Part shown: one piece after another, positions 17,574 to 27,316 of the stretch | Position numbering within the stretch: the first letter of the stretch is position 1 | Layout: every line of letters starts with the position of its first letter | DNA from: UBA6244 sp963676875 | GTDB taxonomy: Bacteria > Bacteroidota > Bacteroidia > Bacteroidales > F082 | Direction: 5' to 3' | Assembly (NCBI GenBank): GCA_963676875.1 | Contig: OY781436.1 | Span: forward strand, 3,162,001 to 3,226,000 | Length of the DNA stretch: 64,000 nt | Notes under the pieces: generated by a model | The model's input: only the letters and a program-made list of their open reading frames with translations | The model's database searches: none | What the model was told of the DNA's origin: nothing | Position numbers and translations under genes: made by a program

Positions 17574-19190
17574 ATGAAAACAATTCTTCGAATGATTGCT
17601 ATATTTTCCATTTTCTTTTTGGCGAACCAATCTTATGGTCAAGCCGTAGCTGAACGATGGCATGCCTGCCTGGGTGGCACAGATTGGGATGAGGGTAGCG
17701 GAATTATTGAAGCAGGGGGAAGTTATTGGGTGGTTAGCAACGTTGAATCTAGTGACGGTGACATTTCAAATAACCATGGAAGGTATGATATTTGGTTAGC
17801 AAATATAGATAGTTTAGGCAATCTGATATTTGAAACAACCTTTGGAGGGTCAATGGGCGATGGAGGAAACACTGACATATTGAAAATTAGTGATTCCACC
17901 TTTTACATAGTTGCCACAACCTTATCCACTGACGGAGACATCAGCCCTTACACACCATCAAAGGCATTGGATAATTATTTGATTTTGAAGGTGAATACTC
18001 GGGGAGAAATACTTTGGGACAAAGTATTGGGAGGTAACAGGATTGACCGCATTCAAAATGGGCTTGTAACATCAGACGGGGGTATTATTGCCTTTGGTTA
18101 CACCAACTCGGAAGACGGGGATATTACCCAGTATTTTGATGATTACGATTTGTGGATGGTAAAGCTAAGCGGTGAGGGAGAAATACAATGGGATTTTACT
18201 CTGGGGAGTTTCAGTGGTGAGGGCGGTGGTGCCATCAAGCAAACTTCTGATGGCGGGTATATTGTTATTGGGCATACTTCGGGAGGCGAGGGGGGTAATT
18301 TTGACACCACCTGCAACTACCATGGCCCGGGAGGGTATGGCTATACTGATGCATGGGTGGTAAAATTGGATTCCTTACGGAATATTGAGTGGCAACAGTG
18401 TTACGGGGGATATTATCACGAGGGAGGTACCAATATCATTGAACTGGAGGACGGCTATATCTGTTTGGGTGATGCCAACTCCGATGATGGCGATGTGAGT
18501 GGTTATCATGGCTATCCGGGCTACCCTGAATTTGGACCTGATATCTGGGTATTTAAAATTGATTTTGGTGGAAACCTCCTTTGGCAGAAATGTCTTGGCG
18601 GTACTTTTATGGACTATGCAAATAATATTTTCACCACCAGCGATGGTGGGTTTATGATTGTAGGACAGACCAGCTCCGATGACGGGGATGTGGAAGGCTA
18701 TCATGGTATTAATCAACTACGTGATGATATATGGCTGGCAAAAATAACGGCCGATGGTGAGCTTACCTGGCAGTATTGCTATGGAGGTGCCGGAAAGGAA
18801 TATATATACAGGGGAGTTTGGCAGAAACGGGATTATAACTACGTATTGGCCATAGGCACCGATACCGACGAGTGGCAATGCCGTGGGCAATTGTACCCTG
18901 ATGTAAGGGTTTTTGAGTTGGGAGATACCACGGCGAGTGCTATACCTGAGTACCTTACAACCTTTCGGGTGTATCCTAACCCAGCGCAGGATTGGGTTAC
19001 TTTTGAAACCGGTGGCAACGAGCACGCAACCATTTTCGTCTATCACCACACCGGGCAGTTGGTGGAAAAATTGGAATTGAATTCAAAAAGTGTTATTTGG
19101 AATACTACAGATTTGCCTGCCGGGTTATATTTCTACTCGGTTTCGTCACAAGGCGAAGTGGTTACAGGTAAGATTGTAATAATGAGATAG
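17574..19190 (+). CDS. secreted beta-propeller-like protein with T9SS type A sorting domain, paralogue 1
   Basis: 538 aa. A signal peptide (about 1-23, ANQSYGQ) is followed by seven or more repeated units of about 60 residues with the pattern D-G-D-(I/V), D-I-W-(L/V)-x-K-I-D, G-x-L-x-W-x-x-x-x-GG and T-S-D-GG(Y/F). Such repeats are likely propeller blades. Residues from about 455 form the T9SS type A domain with FRVYPNPAQDWV and end in VTGKIVIMR. It would be exported across the outer membrane by the T9SS; the ligand is unknown. ATG 17574 is chosen because it starts the signal peptide. It is almost identical to paralogue 3 in the N-terminal third. Confidence 0.85.
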   Translation: MKTILRMIAIFSIFFLANQSYGQAVAERWHACLGGTDWDEGSGIIEAGGSYWVVSNVESSDGDISNNHGRYDIWLANIDSLGNLIFETTFGGSMGDGGNTDILKISDSTFYIVATTLSTDGDISPYTPSKALDNYLILKVNTRGEILWDKVLGGNRIDRIQNGLVTSDGGIIAFGYTNSEDGDITQYFDDYDLWMVKLSGEGEIQWDFTLGSFSGEGGGAIKQTSDGGYIVIGHTSGGEGGNFDTTCNYHGPGGYGYTDAWVVKLDSLRNIEWQQCYGGYYHEGGTNIIELEDGYICLGDANSDDGDVSGYHGYPGYPEFGPDIWVFKIDFGGNLLWQKCLGGTFMDYANNIFTTSDGGFMIVGQTSSDDGDVEGYHGINQLRDDIWLAKITADGELTWQYCYGGAGKEYIYRGVWQKRDYNYVLAIGTDTDEWQCRGQLYPDVRVFELGDTTASAIPEYLTTFRVYPNPAQDWVTFETGGNEHATIFVYHHTGQLVEKLELNSKSVIWNTTDLPAGLYFYSVSSQGEVVTGKIVIMR

Positions 19191-19206
19191 TGTTTTATAA
19201 CTTTTC

Positions 19207-19231
19207 GGGGTGGGCTGATACAGCCTACCCC
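19207..19231 (+). terminator. conserved intergenic hairpin, copy 2
   Basis: GGGGTGGGCT, loop GATAC, AGCCTACCCC: a 10-bp stem with one G-T wobble. It follows the stop of paralogue 1 by 16 bases and precedes GATTTTAATTTG. Homologous to the copies at 17531 and 20883. Confidence 0.6.
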
Positions 19232-19249
19232 GATTTTAATTTGTTTTAC

Positions 19250-20866
19250 ATGAAAGCAATTTTTAGAATTATTGTAACACTTTCCATATTCTTTTTGGCG
19301 AATCAATCTTATAGTCAGGCTATAGCTGAGCGATGGCATGCCTGTTTGGGTGGCACAGATTGGGATGAGGGTAGCGGAATTATTGAAGCTGGAGGAAGCT
19401 ATTGGGTGGTTAGTTTAACAGAATCCAATGATGGTGATATTTCAAATAATCATGGGGCATATGACATTTGGCTGGTTAACATAGACAGCGTTGGTAATTT
19501 AATTAGTGAAAAAACTTTTGGAGGATCGAATTTTGAAGGCGGTGGAATTGATATAAAAAGAATTAACGACACAACATTTTATGTTATATGCCGAACCAAA
19601 TCTAATGATGGAGACATCGGTAGTAATCCCTGGCCATTAGCAACGGGTAGCTATTGGATACTAAAGATAAATCACCATGGAGATATCCTATGGGAGAAGG
19701 CGTTAGGAGGTAGTAGAATTGAAGAGATTCAAAATGGGCTTGTAACTTTAGATGGTGGCATCATTGCCTTTGGTTACACCAACTCAGAGGACGGGGATAT
19801 TACCCGGTATTTTGATGATTACGATTTGTGGATGGTAAAGCTAAGCGGTGAGGGAGAAATACAATGGGATTTTACCCTGGGGAGTTTCAGTGGTGAGGGC
19901 GGTGGTGCCATCAAGCAAACTTCTGATGGCGGGTATATTGTTATTGGGCATACTTCGGGAGGCGAGGGGGGTAATTTTGACACCACCTGCAACTACCACG
20001 GCCCGGGAGGTTATGGCTATTTGGATGTATGGGTCGTGAAACTGGACTCACTGCGAAATATTGAATGGCAACAGTGCTATGGGGGACAATATCATGAACT
20101 TGGAGCCAATATTTTAGAGTTAGAGGATGGATACCTCTGTCTGGGTATGGCAAGTTCCGATGATGGTGATGTGAGTGGCTATCATGGCTATCCGGGCTAC
20201 CCTGAATTTGGAGGCGATATCTGGGTATTTAAAATTGATTTTGGTGGAAACCTCCTTTGGCAGAAGTGCCTTGGCGGCACTTTTATGGACTATGCAAATA
20301 ATATTTTCACCACCAGCGATGGTGGGTTTATGATTGTAGGACAGACCAGTTCAGATGATGGAGATGTGGAAGGCTATCACGGTTTTGATCGCATGTGTGA
20401 TGATATATGGCTTGCAAAAATAACGGCCGATGGTGAGCTTACCTGGCAGTATTGCTATGGAGGCGCCGGAAAGGAATATATATACAGGGGTGTTTGGCAG
20501 AAAGGGGATTATAACTACGTATTGGCCATAGGCACCGATACCGACGAGTGGCAATGCCGTGGGCAATTGTACCCTGATGTAAGGGTTTTTGAGTTGGGAG
20601 ATACCACGGCGAGTGCCATACCTGAGTACCTTACAACCTTTCGGGTGTATCCTAACCCAGCGCAGGATTGGGTTACTTTTGAAACCGGTGGCAACAAACT
20701 CACCACCATTTTCGTCTATCACCACACCGGGCAGTTGGTGGAAAAATTGGAATTGAATTCAAAAAGTGTTATTTGGAATACTACAGATTTGCCTGCCGGG
20801 TTATATTTCTACTCGGTTTCGTCACAAGGCGAAGTGGTTACAGGTAAGATTGTTATAATGAGATAG
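19250..20866 (+). CDS. secreted beta-propeller-like protein with T9SS type A sorting domain, paralogue 2
   Basis: 538 aa, same layout as the neighbours: signal peptide to ANQSYSQ, repeated DGD/DIW/GG blades, type A sorting domain with FRVYPNPAQ from about residue 455. Residues about 50-150 differ strongly from paralogues 1 and 3 (SNPWPLATGSYWILKI region). From about residue 250 it matches paralogue 3 (GYLDVWVVKLDS, QYHELGANILELEDGYLCLG). The ATG at 19250 begins the signal peptide and gives the same spacing to the preceding hairpin as in the other copies. Confidence 0.85.
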   Translation: MKAIFRIIVTLSIFFLANQSYSQAIAERWHACLGGTDWDEGSGIIEAGGSYWVVSLTESNDGDISNNHGAYDIWLVNIDSVGNLISEKTFGGSNFEGGGIDIKRINDTTFYVICRTKSNDGDIGSNPWPLATGSYWILKINHHGDILWEKALGGSRIEEIQNGLVTLDGGIIAFGYTNSEDGDITRYFDDYDLWMVKLSGEGEIQWDFTLGSFSGEGGGAIKQTSDGGYIVIGHTSGGEGGNFDTTCNYHGPGGYGYLDVWVVKLDSLRNIEWQQCYGGQYHELGANILELEDGYLCLGMASSDDGDVSGYHGYPGYPEFGGDIWVFKIDFGGNLLWQKCLGGTFMDYANNIFTTSDGGFMIVGQTSSDDGDVEGYHGFDRMCDDIWLAKITADGELTWQYCYGGAGKEYIYRGVWQKGDYNYVLAIGTDTDEWQCRGQLYPDVRVFELGDTTASAIPEYLTTFRVYPNPAQDWVTFETGGNKLTTIFVYHHTGQLVEKLELNSKSVIWNTTDLPAGLYFYSVSSQGEVVTGKIVIMR

Positions 20867-20882
20867 CGTTTTTTAACTTTTC

Positions 20883-20907
20883 GGGGTGGGCTGATACAGC
20901 CTGCCCC
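20883..20907 (+). terminator. conserved intergenic hairpin, copy 3
   Basis: GGGGTGGGCT, loop GATAC, AGCCTGCCCC: a 10-bp stem held by two G-T wobbles. Located 16 bases after the stop of paralogue 2. It is absent after paralogue 3. Confidence 0.6.
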
Positions 20908-20925
20908 GATTTTAATTTGTTTTAC

Positions 20926-22545
20926 ATGAGAACAATTTTTAGAATTATTTTAACACTTTCCATATTCTTTTTGGCGAATCAATCTTATGGTCAAGCCGTA
21001 GCTGAACGATGGCATGCCTGCCTGGGTGGCACAGATTGGGATGAGGGTAGCGGAATTATTGAAGCAGGGGGAAGTTATTGGGTGGTTAGCAACGTTGAAT
21101 CTAGTGACGGTGACATTTCAAATAACCATGGAAGGTATGATATTTGGTTAGCAAATATAGATAGTTTAGGCAATCTGATATTTGAAACAACCTTTGGAGG
21201 GTCAATGGGCGATGGAGGAAACACTGACATATTGAAAATTAGTGATTCCACCTTTTACATAGTTGCCACAACCTTATCCACTGACGGAGACATTAGCCCT
21301 TATACACCATCAAAGGCATTGGATAATTATTTGATTTTGAAGGTGAATACTCGGGGAGAAATACTTTGGGACAAAGTATTGGGAGGTAACAGGATTGACC
21401 GCATTCAAAATGGTCTTGTAACATCAGACGGGGGCATTATTGCCTTCGGTTACACCAACTCGGAAGACGGGGATATTACCCGGTATTTTGATGATTACGA
21501 TTTGTGGATGGTAAAGCTAAGCGGTGAGGGAGAAATACAATGGGATTTTACTCTGGGGAGTTTCAGTGGTGAGGGCGGTGGTGCCATCAAGCAAACTTCT
21601 GATGGCGGGTATATTGTTATTGGGCATACTTCGGGAGGCGAGGGGGGTAATTTTGACACCACCTGCAACTACCACGGCCCGGGAGGTTATGGCTATTTGG
21701 ATGTATGGGTCGTGAAACTGGACTCACTGCGAAATATTGAATGGCAGCAGTGTTACGGGGGACAATATCATGAACTTGGAGCCAATATTTTAGAGTTAGA
21801 GGATGGATACCTCTGTCTGGGTATGGCAAGTTCCGATGATGGTGATGTGAGTGGCTATCATGGCTATCCGGGCTACCCTGAATTTGGAGGCGATATCTGG
21901 GTATTTAAAATTGATTTTGGTGGAAACCTCCTTTGGCAGAAGTGCCTTGGCGGCACTTTTATGGACTATGCAAATAATATTTTCACCACCAGCGATGGTG
22001 GGTTTATGATTGTAGGACAGACCAGTTCAGATGATGGAGATGTGGAAGGCTATCACGGTTTTGATCGCATGTGTGATGATATATGGCTTGCAAAAATAAC
22101 GGCCGATGGTGAGCTTACCTGGCAGTATTGCTATGGAGGCGCCGGAAAGGAATATATATACAGGGGTGTTTGGCAGAAAGGGGATTATAACTACGTATTG
22201 GCCATAGGCACCGATACCGACGAGTGGCAATGCCGTGGGCAATTGTACCCTGATGTAAGGGTTTTTGAGTTGGGAGATACCACGGCGAGTGCCATACCTG
22301 AGTACCTTACAACCTTTCGGGTGTATCCTAACCCAGCGCAGGATTGGGTTACTTTTGAAACCGGTGGCAACAAACTCACCACCATTTTCGTCTATCACCA
22401 CACCGGGCAGTTGGTGGAAAAATTGGAATTGAAGGGTTCACGTACTCGCTGGAATGTTGAGAGTTTCCCAAGCGGGCTATACTTTTATCGTGCGGAGCAG
22501 GATGGAAAAACGGTGGTGGGGAAATTGGTGCTGAGTGGGGAGTAG
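20926..22545 (+). CDS. secreted beta-propeller-like protein with T9SS type A sorting domain, paralogue 3 (mosaic)
   Basis: 539 aa, same architecture. The first part, up to about residue 185, is practically identical to paralogue 1 (SNVESSDGDISNNHG, ISPYTPSKALDNY), whereas residues from about 245 to 500 follow paralogue 2. The last 36 residues differ from both (GSRTRWNVESFPSGLYFYRA, ending GKLVLSGE), while still forming a type A sorting domain end. This looks like a product of recombination between array members plus a swapped tail. It is the last array member and has no downstream hairpin of the conserved type. Confidence 0.85.
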   Translation: MRTIFRIILTLSIFFLANQSYGQAVAERWHACLGGTDWDEGSGIIEAGGSYWVVSNVESSDGDISNNHGRYDIWLANIDSLGNLIFETTFGGSMGDGGNTDILKISDSTFYIVATTLSTDGDISPYTPSKALDNYLILKVNTRGEILWDKVLGGNRIDRIQNGLVTSDGGIIAFGYTNSEDGDITRYFDDYDLWMVKLSGEGEIQWDFTLGSFSGEGGGAIKQTSDGGYIVIGHTSGGEGGNFDTTCNYHGPGGYGYLDVWVVKLDSLRNIEWQQCYGGQYHELGANILELEDGYLCLGMASSDDGDVSGYHGYPGYPEFGGDIWVFKIDFGGNLLWQKCLGGTFMDYANNIFTTSDGGFMIVGQTSSDDGDVEGYHGFDRMCDDIWLAKITADGELTWQYCYGGAGKEYIYRGVWQKGDYNYVLAIGTDTDEWQCRGQLYPDVRVFELGDTTASAIPEYLTTFRVYPNPAQDWVTFETGGNKLTTIFVYHHTGQLVEKLELKGSRTRWNVESFPSGLYFYRAEQDGKTVVGKLVLSGE

Positions 22546-22627
22546 CGCGTTATCTCGAGACCCAACTCTCCGCCTCGGACGCACATAGTATGATGACAAA
22601 ACCAAAAACCCTGGTTCATATCGATAA

Positions 22628-22700
22628 CACCCTAGCTCAAGTCTGACGGGAAGGATTGTGCGCCGGGACTTGGGCTTACCCAACCTTCGAATCTCTTCGA
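22628..22700 (+). repeat. 73-bp direct repeat, copy A
   Basis: From caccctagctcaag to ctcttcga. Copy B at 27661-27733 has the same length and orientation with six substitutions. Weaker similarity continues about 30 bases further (ccaacagccaaaagc). Lies in the 249-base gap between convergent genes; the rest of the gap to 22794 is a C/T-rich low-complexity stretch. Confidence 0.8.
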
Positions 22701-22794
22701 TCTCCAGCCAACAGCCAACAGCCAAAAGCATTCCCCCACCTTTCCAACCATTTCCTACCTTTCCAACCCTTTCCACCCTTTCTCACCTTGTTTC

Positions 22795-25700
22795 TCATCT
22801 TACCAACACCACCGTCCCCTCCATCACCTTGGTCTCCTGCGCGCCCATTCCAAAATCATTGTAAACGATCCGGTAAACATAAGCACCTGCGGGACAAGCC
22901 TCACCCTGATAAGTACCATCCCAACCCAAATGCAGGTCGGACGACTCAAAGAGCAGCTGTCCCCAGCGGTTGAAAATGCTGATGCGGTATTGGTTGACAT
23001 AGTCGATTCGGGGAATGGCTCCAAACACATCGTTCAGCCCATCGCCATTGGGGGTAAAAGCATTGGGAATGTAAAAGGACTTGCCTGCCCAGAGAATATA
23101 AACCGCATCACTGTTTTTGCATCCCTGGCCCGAGGTGGCTTCCACACCGTACAGCCCTGTGGTGTCGATGGCAATCTGTTCTGTGGTGGCTCCGGTATTC
23201 CAGAGATAGTGTTGGGCATCATGGCCTGCATCCAGCAAATAACCCGGTTCCACAAACAGGGTGTCGTATCCCGAAAAAGCAATGGTGGGCGATTCCATGA
23301 CGATAAGTTCAACCGCAGTACTTTTCTTACATTTCATGGCATCCTCTATACTCAGTGTGTAGCTTCCCGCCTGGCTGGTAGTAACCGGATCAAAGTTCAA
23401 CAGCGTATCGCCGGAGCTAAAACCATTTGGCCCGCTCCAGATGTAATTTTTTTCTCCATTGCCTCCCGTGATGATGGGTTCAATGGTCAGGGCATCGCCC
23501 ACACAAACACTTTCGGTGCTTTGCATTTGGATTTCGGGCTGGCTAAATACCTGTATTTCACCTGTGGTGTAGGCTGCACTGATTTCCTGTAGGTTTTCAT
23601 CATAAAAATGACTTTCTCCCGGAGCGGCTTCCCAGTTGATGGGCGATATACCTTCTCCCAGACCATCGTATTTGAGTCGGAGCATCTGTGCCTGATTGGC
23701 AAGCGTTACCGGAACCTGTCCTTGCCAGTTAAGTTTAATTTCTCCTATGGCCTGTTGCACGGTGGCCTGAAAGTCGCCCAACTCCAGTTGTGGGTTAAGT
23801 TCCACATAACCATCGCACATCACTATGTTAGGTTCGTAATGCAAGGTGACCACAAAGGATTTTACCCCGGTAAAGTTAACCAGCTCCAAAGGCACCAACA
23901 CGGCATCTTCCACACAGGAACTGCCAAAGCCTGCAATGGCCTCCAGGGTTTGGGTAATCACAAGGGGAACATACACCGTAAAGGTGGTGTCGCAGCCAAA
24001 GGCATCGGTTACCGAGCACAGGTAGTTGCCGGCCGTCAGGTTGTTGAAAAGCCCATCGTTAAGCTGGACAACAGGGCTTCCATTGTCGATGGAATAGGTC
24101 AAATCGCCACTGCCTCCAATGGCGTGAATATTAATACTGCCGTTGCCCAGGTTGTTGTCCTCAGGAATGATATCCACCGAGGGGACTTGTGGACCGGAAA
24201 TGTTGTCGATCACCACCGGGTTTTGGTCGTACACCCCCACACAGCCGTTGGCATCTTTGATGGTGATGTGGTAGGTGCCAGCAGATATTCCGGAAAACAG
24301 TCCCTGATTTTGAAAAAAGTTTACCCCATCGATGCTGTATTCAAAGGTGTCGGGGGTGGGTGCATCGGTAAAGATGGTGAGGGTGGCTTGTGCCTGATGG
24401 CAATGTTCGGGAGTAAACTGAACCGAATCCACCACCAGGGTGCCATTGTCGGGAATGATGAAAGTGGAAAGCTCGTGACCACAGCCATGGCCATCCACCA
24501 CTTTCAGGGTATAGCTTCCGGCATATTGCGCCGACAAATCAAGGTTTATGCCTACGGTATCTCCTGCCATATCCACCCAATAATAATCAAAGGGCGTTGT
24601 ACCAAGCACCACCAATCCTGCGATGGAGCCCGTGGGCAGTCCGCAACCGGCGGCGTTAATCTGCAAGGTCGTCTCATCCAGTGTTGGAGCAGGATAAAGC
24701 CCAACATAGATGCTATCCACCTGAGCGCAACCGTTGAGTGTGGCACGCACCCAGTAGGTGCCGGTATCGCTGACCGTTTTTTGTTCTCCAAAAGAAAAAT
24801 CGTTCCATTGGTAACTATCTGCGGTGCAGTTGGCATGGAGGGTCAGGCTAAAATTTAAATCACAAAACAGGGTATCATTGCCCAGGTTGGGCTCAGGAAC
24901 CGGGTTGATGATGACCTCCCGGGATACTGTTTTCTCCAGCAAACCCGAATAGACGGTAAGGTCTACCTGGTAGGTATCGGCATGAGAGAAAACATACTCA
25001 GGGCTGAACTGAGTGGAGGTATCATTGGGCATATTGGGAAAATCGTTGAATTTCCAATACACTGAATCTATTCCGTTGACATCGTCTACCTCAAAGGTGG
25101 TGGCATCTCCAAGGCAGAAGTCTTGGGCTGTAAAAGTCGGATCGTTAAGATAGGATTGGATAAAGGAGGGGAGACCTTGGTTGGTGATACTTCCTTCCAA
25201 ATAAAGGGCATCCCGTTCAAAATTACAAAATATACCTGTGGTGTTAGGGTTGTGGATGACGCTTAGATAGTGCTCACTCCCACTGCCTGCAACGGTACAG
25301 TATATTTTTCCGTCGGGACCAAGCTGAAGGGCACCTCCATTTGAGGAGCCGGATCCTGTCCAAAGGTCCGTTTCAGAAGCCAATATCTCCTGTGGAGTTC
25401 CGGCATTCAAGTCATATTGAAAAACGTGGTCGGTGCTTATGTATAATTTGGAATTATCCGGAGAATACTCTATGCCATAGCTAGGATATTCTTTTCTCAC
25501 CATGTTTTCATCACTTACGACTCCCGTTTCATTATCAAAATTGATGGATTCAAAATAGCCGGGGTAAGCCCCACTAGTTGTACAAAGGCCAACTCTTTTG
25601 CCATTAGGGGAAATTTTCATGTAACCATCACTGCTGTGTACAATTGAGCCCGAATAGCTGATGACTGGTATTTCATTTAATCCTGTTGCAGTTAACAAAA

Positions 25701-26268
25701 ATGCATAGTATCGATCATTGTGATATCCATGGGATACTACCCAGACATCTTTACCATTTACATGTTTAACAGCACTTAGGTGATGAGAAGAGTTATCAAA
25801 AAGTCGAATTCCTTTTTTATCCGAAATCACGGCTCCATTACCATTGTTAAGATCCATATCTATAATAGAATACTGAAAATGGTATTGAAAAGCAGGATTA
25901 TCCCAAACGTAGTTAAAAAAATAGTATAAATGGTTGTTGGAAGGAAGTGGTACAATCATTGCCCCCTGAGAAGACCATTGCCCCATGTTTTGGCCATTTA
26001 ACATCGGAACATGGTTTTTGTTCCAAATGGTCACCCCATCGGAATAAAACAATAGGTTCCCCAAACTATCTGCAATACTTGCACACCCAGCGAAGCCGTT
26101 ATTAACCATCTGACTATCATGGAGTACTCCCGGCGGGCTTCCTTGGTTGAAGTCCACCCCGGCATAAGCCCCAAAATACCAGATATTGGCTTCTTTGCCT
26201 TGGGAGTACACCTGAGTGCTAATCAAACAAATCAGGATTGTATAAAGAAGATTGGCAGGGTTTTTCAT
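22795..26268 (-). CDS. large secreted protein with PKD, SprB-like, cohesin-like and T9SS type B (CHU_C) domains
   Basis: 1157 aa. A signal peptide (1-22, TQVYSQG) precedes an N-terminal domain of about 350 residues resembling a propeller (LGNLLFYSDGVTIWN, DGKIYCTVAG). A PKD domain follows at about 375-460, then tandem Ig/SprB-like repeats up to about 770. A cohesin-like domain is at about 775-905, another PKD-like unit at about 910-1000, and the gliding-motility C-terminal domain at about 1070-1157 (NAFTPNGDGLNDVF, FNRWGQLLFES). The type B domain marks export by the T9SS and surface retention. The start overlaps the KilA-N stop by one base (TAATG), so the two are translated together. Confidence 0.87.
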   Translation of the reverse strand: MKNPANLLYTILICLISTQVYSQGKEANIWYFGAYAGVDFNQGSPPGVLHDSQMVNNGFAGCASIADSLGNLLFYSDGVTIWNKNHVPMLNGQNMGQWSSQGAMIVPLPSNNHLYYFFNYVWDNPAFQYHFQYSIIDMDLNNGNGAVISDKKGIRLFDNSSHHLSAVKHVNGKDVWVVSHGYHNDRYYAFLLTATGLNEIPVISYSGSIVHSSDGYMKISPNGKRVGLCTTSGAYPGYFESINFDNETGVVSDENMVRKEYPSYGIEYSPDNSKLYISTDHVFQYDLNAGTPQEILASETDLWTGSGSSNGGALQLGPDGKIYCTVAGSGSEHYLSVIHNPNTTGIFCNFERDALYLEGSITNQGLPSFIQSYLNDPTFTAQDFCLGDATTFEVDDVNGIDSVYWKFNDFPNMPNDTSTQFSPEYVFSHADTYQVDLTVYSGLLEKTVSREVIINPVPEPNLGNDTLFCDLNFSLTLHANCTADSYQWNDFSFGEQKTVSDTGTYWVRATLNGCAQVDSIYVGLYPAPTLDETTLQINAAGCGLPTGSIAGLVVLGTTPFDYYWVDMAGDTVGINLDLSAQYAGSYTLKVVDGHGCGHELSTFIIPDNGTLVVDSVQFTPEHCHQAQATLTIFTDAPTPDTFEYSIDGVNFFQNQGLFSGISAGTYHITIKDANGCVGVYDQNPVVIDNISGPQVPSVDIIPEDNNLGNGSINIHAIGGSGDLTYSIDNGSPVVQLNDGLFNNLTAGNYLCSVTDAFGCDTTFTVYVPLVITQTLEAIAGFGSSCVEDAVLVPLELVNFTGVKSFVVTLHYEPNIVMCDGYVELNPQLELGDFQATVQQAIGEIKLNWQGQVPVTLANQAQMLRLKYDGLGEGISPINWEAAPGESHFYDENLQEISAAYTTGEIQVFSQPEIQMQSTESVCVGDALTIEPIITGGNGEKNYIWSGPNGFSSGDTLLNFDPVTTSQAGSYTLSIEDAMKCKKSTAVELIVMESPTIAFSGYDTLFVEPGYLLDAGHDAQHYLWNTGATTEQIAIDTTGLYGVEATSGQGCKNSDAVYILWAGKSFYIPNAFTPNGDGLNDVFGAIPRIDYVNQYRISIFNRWGQLLFESSDLHLGWDGTYQGEACPAGAYVYRIVYNDFGMGAQETKVMEGTVVLVR

Positions 26269-27080
26269 TATTTCAGGAGTTTTCTATTATCAACTTCATG
26301 TAAAACCTTCATCTGGTGAATCGCGATCAGGTTTAACTTGATCAACCTTTCTTTTTGTGTGAGTTTATCGTTAATAAATACAGCATTTAAATTTTCAAGA
26401 TTTGCTAAGCATATCAGCTCATTCATGGTGGCATAATCCCGCATGTTTCCTGCTAAATCAGGGTTCAAGTCTTTCCATTCTTTAGCTGTAATTCCGAACA
26501 AGGCAACATTTAACACATCTGCTTCGGAGGCGTAAACAAATGAAGCCTGACTGTTGGTGATTTTTTTCGGAATCAGATGTTCTTTAATGGCATCAGTATG
26601 TATGTGATAGTTAATTTTTGTTAGTTCTCTCCTGGCTGACCACCCCAATTGAATCTGTTCGGCTTCCTTTAATCGCTGGAACTCATTGATCAGATATAAC
26701 TTGAACACTACACTTATTGCAGAACCGAATTCAAAGGCAATGTCTTTATGAGCAAAGGTTCCTCCATACTTACCTTTTCGTACAAATATTCCAATGGCTC
26801 CGGTTTTTTCTATCCATTCTGAAACACTCATCACAAAACTCGGCAACCCGGCTTGCGATTTAAAGTGGTCAAATTCGACCACTTTAAAATTTGGATTATT
26901 GATCTGCTCCCATGTACCTAAATATTCCAGGGAATATCTGTTTCTGAGCCAGTTTTTAATGATATCAGCAGCCCGACTTTCGCTTTCCTTTGCATTCGCC
27001 ATGTCGGTTAAGGAAATATAGTCACTCTCATTGAAGTGAATATTGGTAATCTCTGTATTCTGTACTTTTATCTTAGTCAT
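26268..27080 (-). CDS. KilA-N domain-containing protein
   Basis: 270 aa. The N-terminal 130 residues match KilA-N (SDYISLTDMANAKE, NWLRNRYSLEYLGTWE, SVSEWIEKTGAIGIFVRKGKYGGTFAHKDIAFEFG), a DNA-binding fold spread by phages and mobile elements. The C-terminal half (about 150-270) is helical with SEADVLNVALFGITAKEWK, as in chromosomal Bacteroidota members. Its stop shares a base with the start of the large T9SS type B gene, an unexpected operon partner. Function is unknown; a regulatory or phage-related role is possible. Confidence 0.87.
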   Translation of the reverse strand: MTKIKVQNTEITNIHFNESDYISLTDMANAKESESRAADIIKNWLRNRYSLEYLGTWEQINNPNFKVVEFDHFKSQAGLPSFVMSVSEWIEKTGAIGIFVRKGKYGGTFAHKDIAFEFGSAISVVFKLYLINEFQRLKEAEQIQLGWSARRELTKINYHIHTDAIKEHLIPKKITNSQASFVYASEADVLNVALFGITAKEWKDLNPDLAGNMRDYATMNELICLANLENLNAVFINDKLTQKERLIKLNLIAIHQMKVLHEVDNRKLLK

Positions 27081-27129
27081 ATCAATCCTGCAATTGCCTT
27101 ATTTGATCAAACTCACCTCAGAGCTATCA

Positions 27130-27137
27130 CAAAAATA
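27130..27137 (-). promoter_or_regulatory. -7 promoter box upstream of the KilA-N gene
   Basis: On the minus strand TATTTTTG matches TAnnTTTG, 50 bases before the KilA-N start. No clear -33. Confidence 0.4.
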
Positions 27138-27316
27138 CCAAATAATGACCCGATAGTAATGATAGTATGTATGCGTAAGAGGCAAACCTAAAATAAGACG
27201 ACACAAAAATGGCAACCTCCTGATGTGTGATGTCCGGACATCCATAATGCTTTGTTGTTAAATGATGGGATAAAAGTAGGGAAAAAGATTGAAAGTAAGT
27301 GTCATTACCTGAAGCA

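Noticed and set aside
17531..20907. The three hairpins as attachment sites or a CRISPR remnant
   Set aside because: They sit at homologous positions between duplicated genes, so gene duplication explains their spacing.
22477..22776. Minus-strand 99-codon open frame over the end of paralogue 3 and repeat A
   Set aside because: It is antisense to a real gene and runs through low-complexity and repeat DNA; no domain or ribosome site.
22930..24858. Long plus-strand open frames (up to 416 codons) over the T9SS type B gene
   Set aside because: They are antisense shadows; the minus-strand frame has clear signal peptide, PKD, cohesin-like and CHU_C domains.
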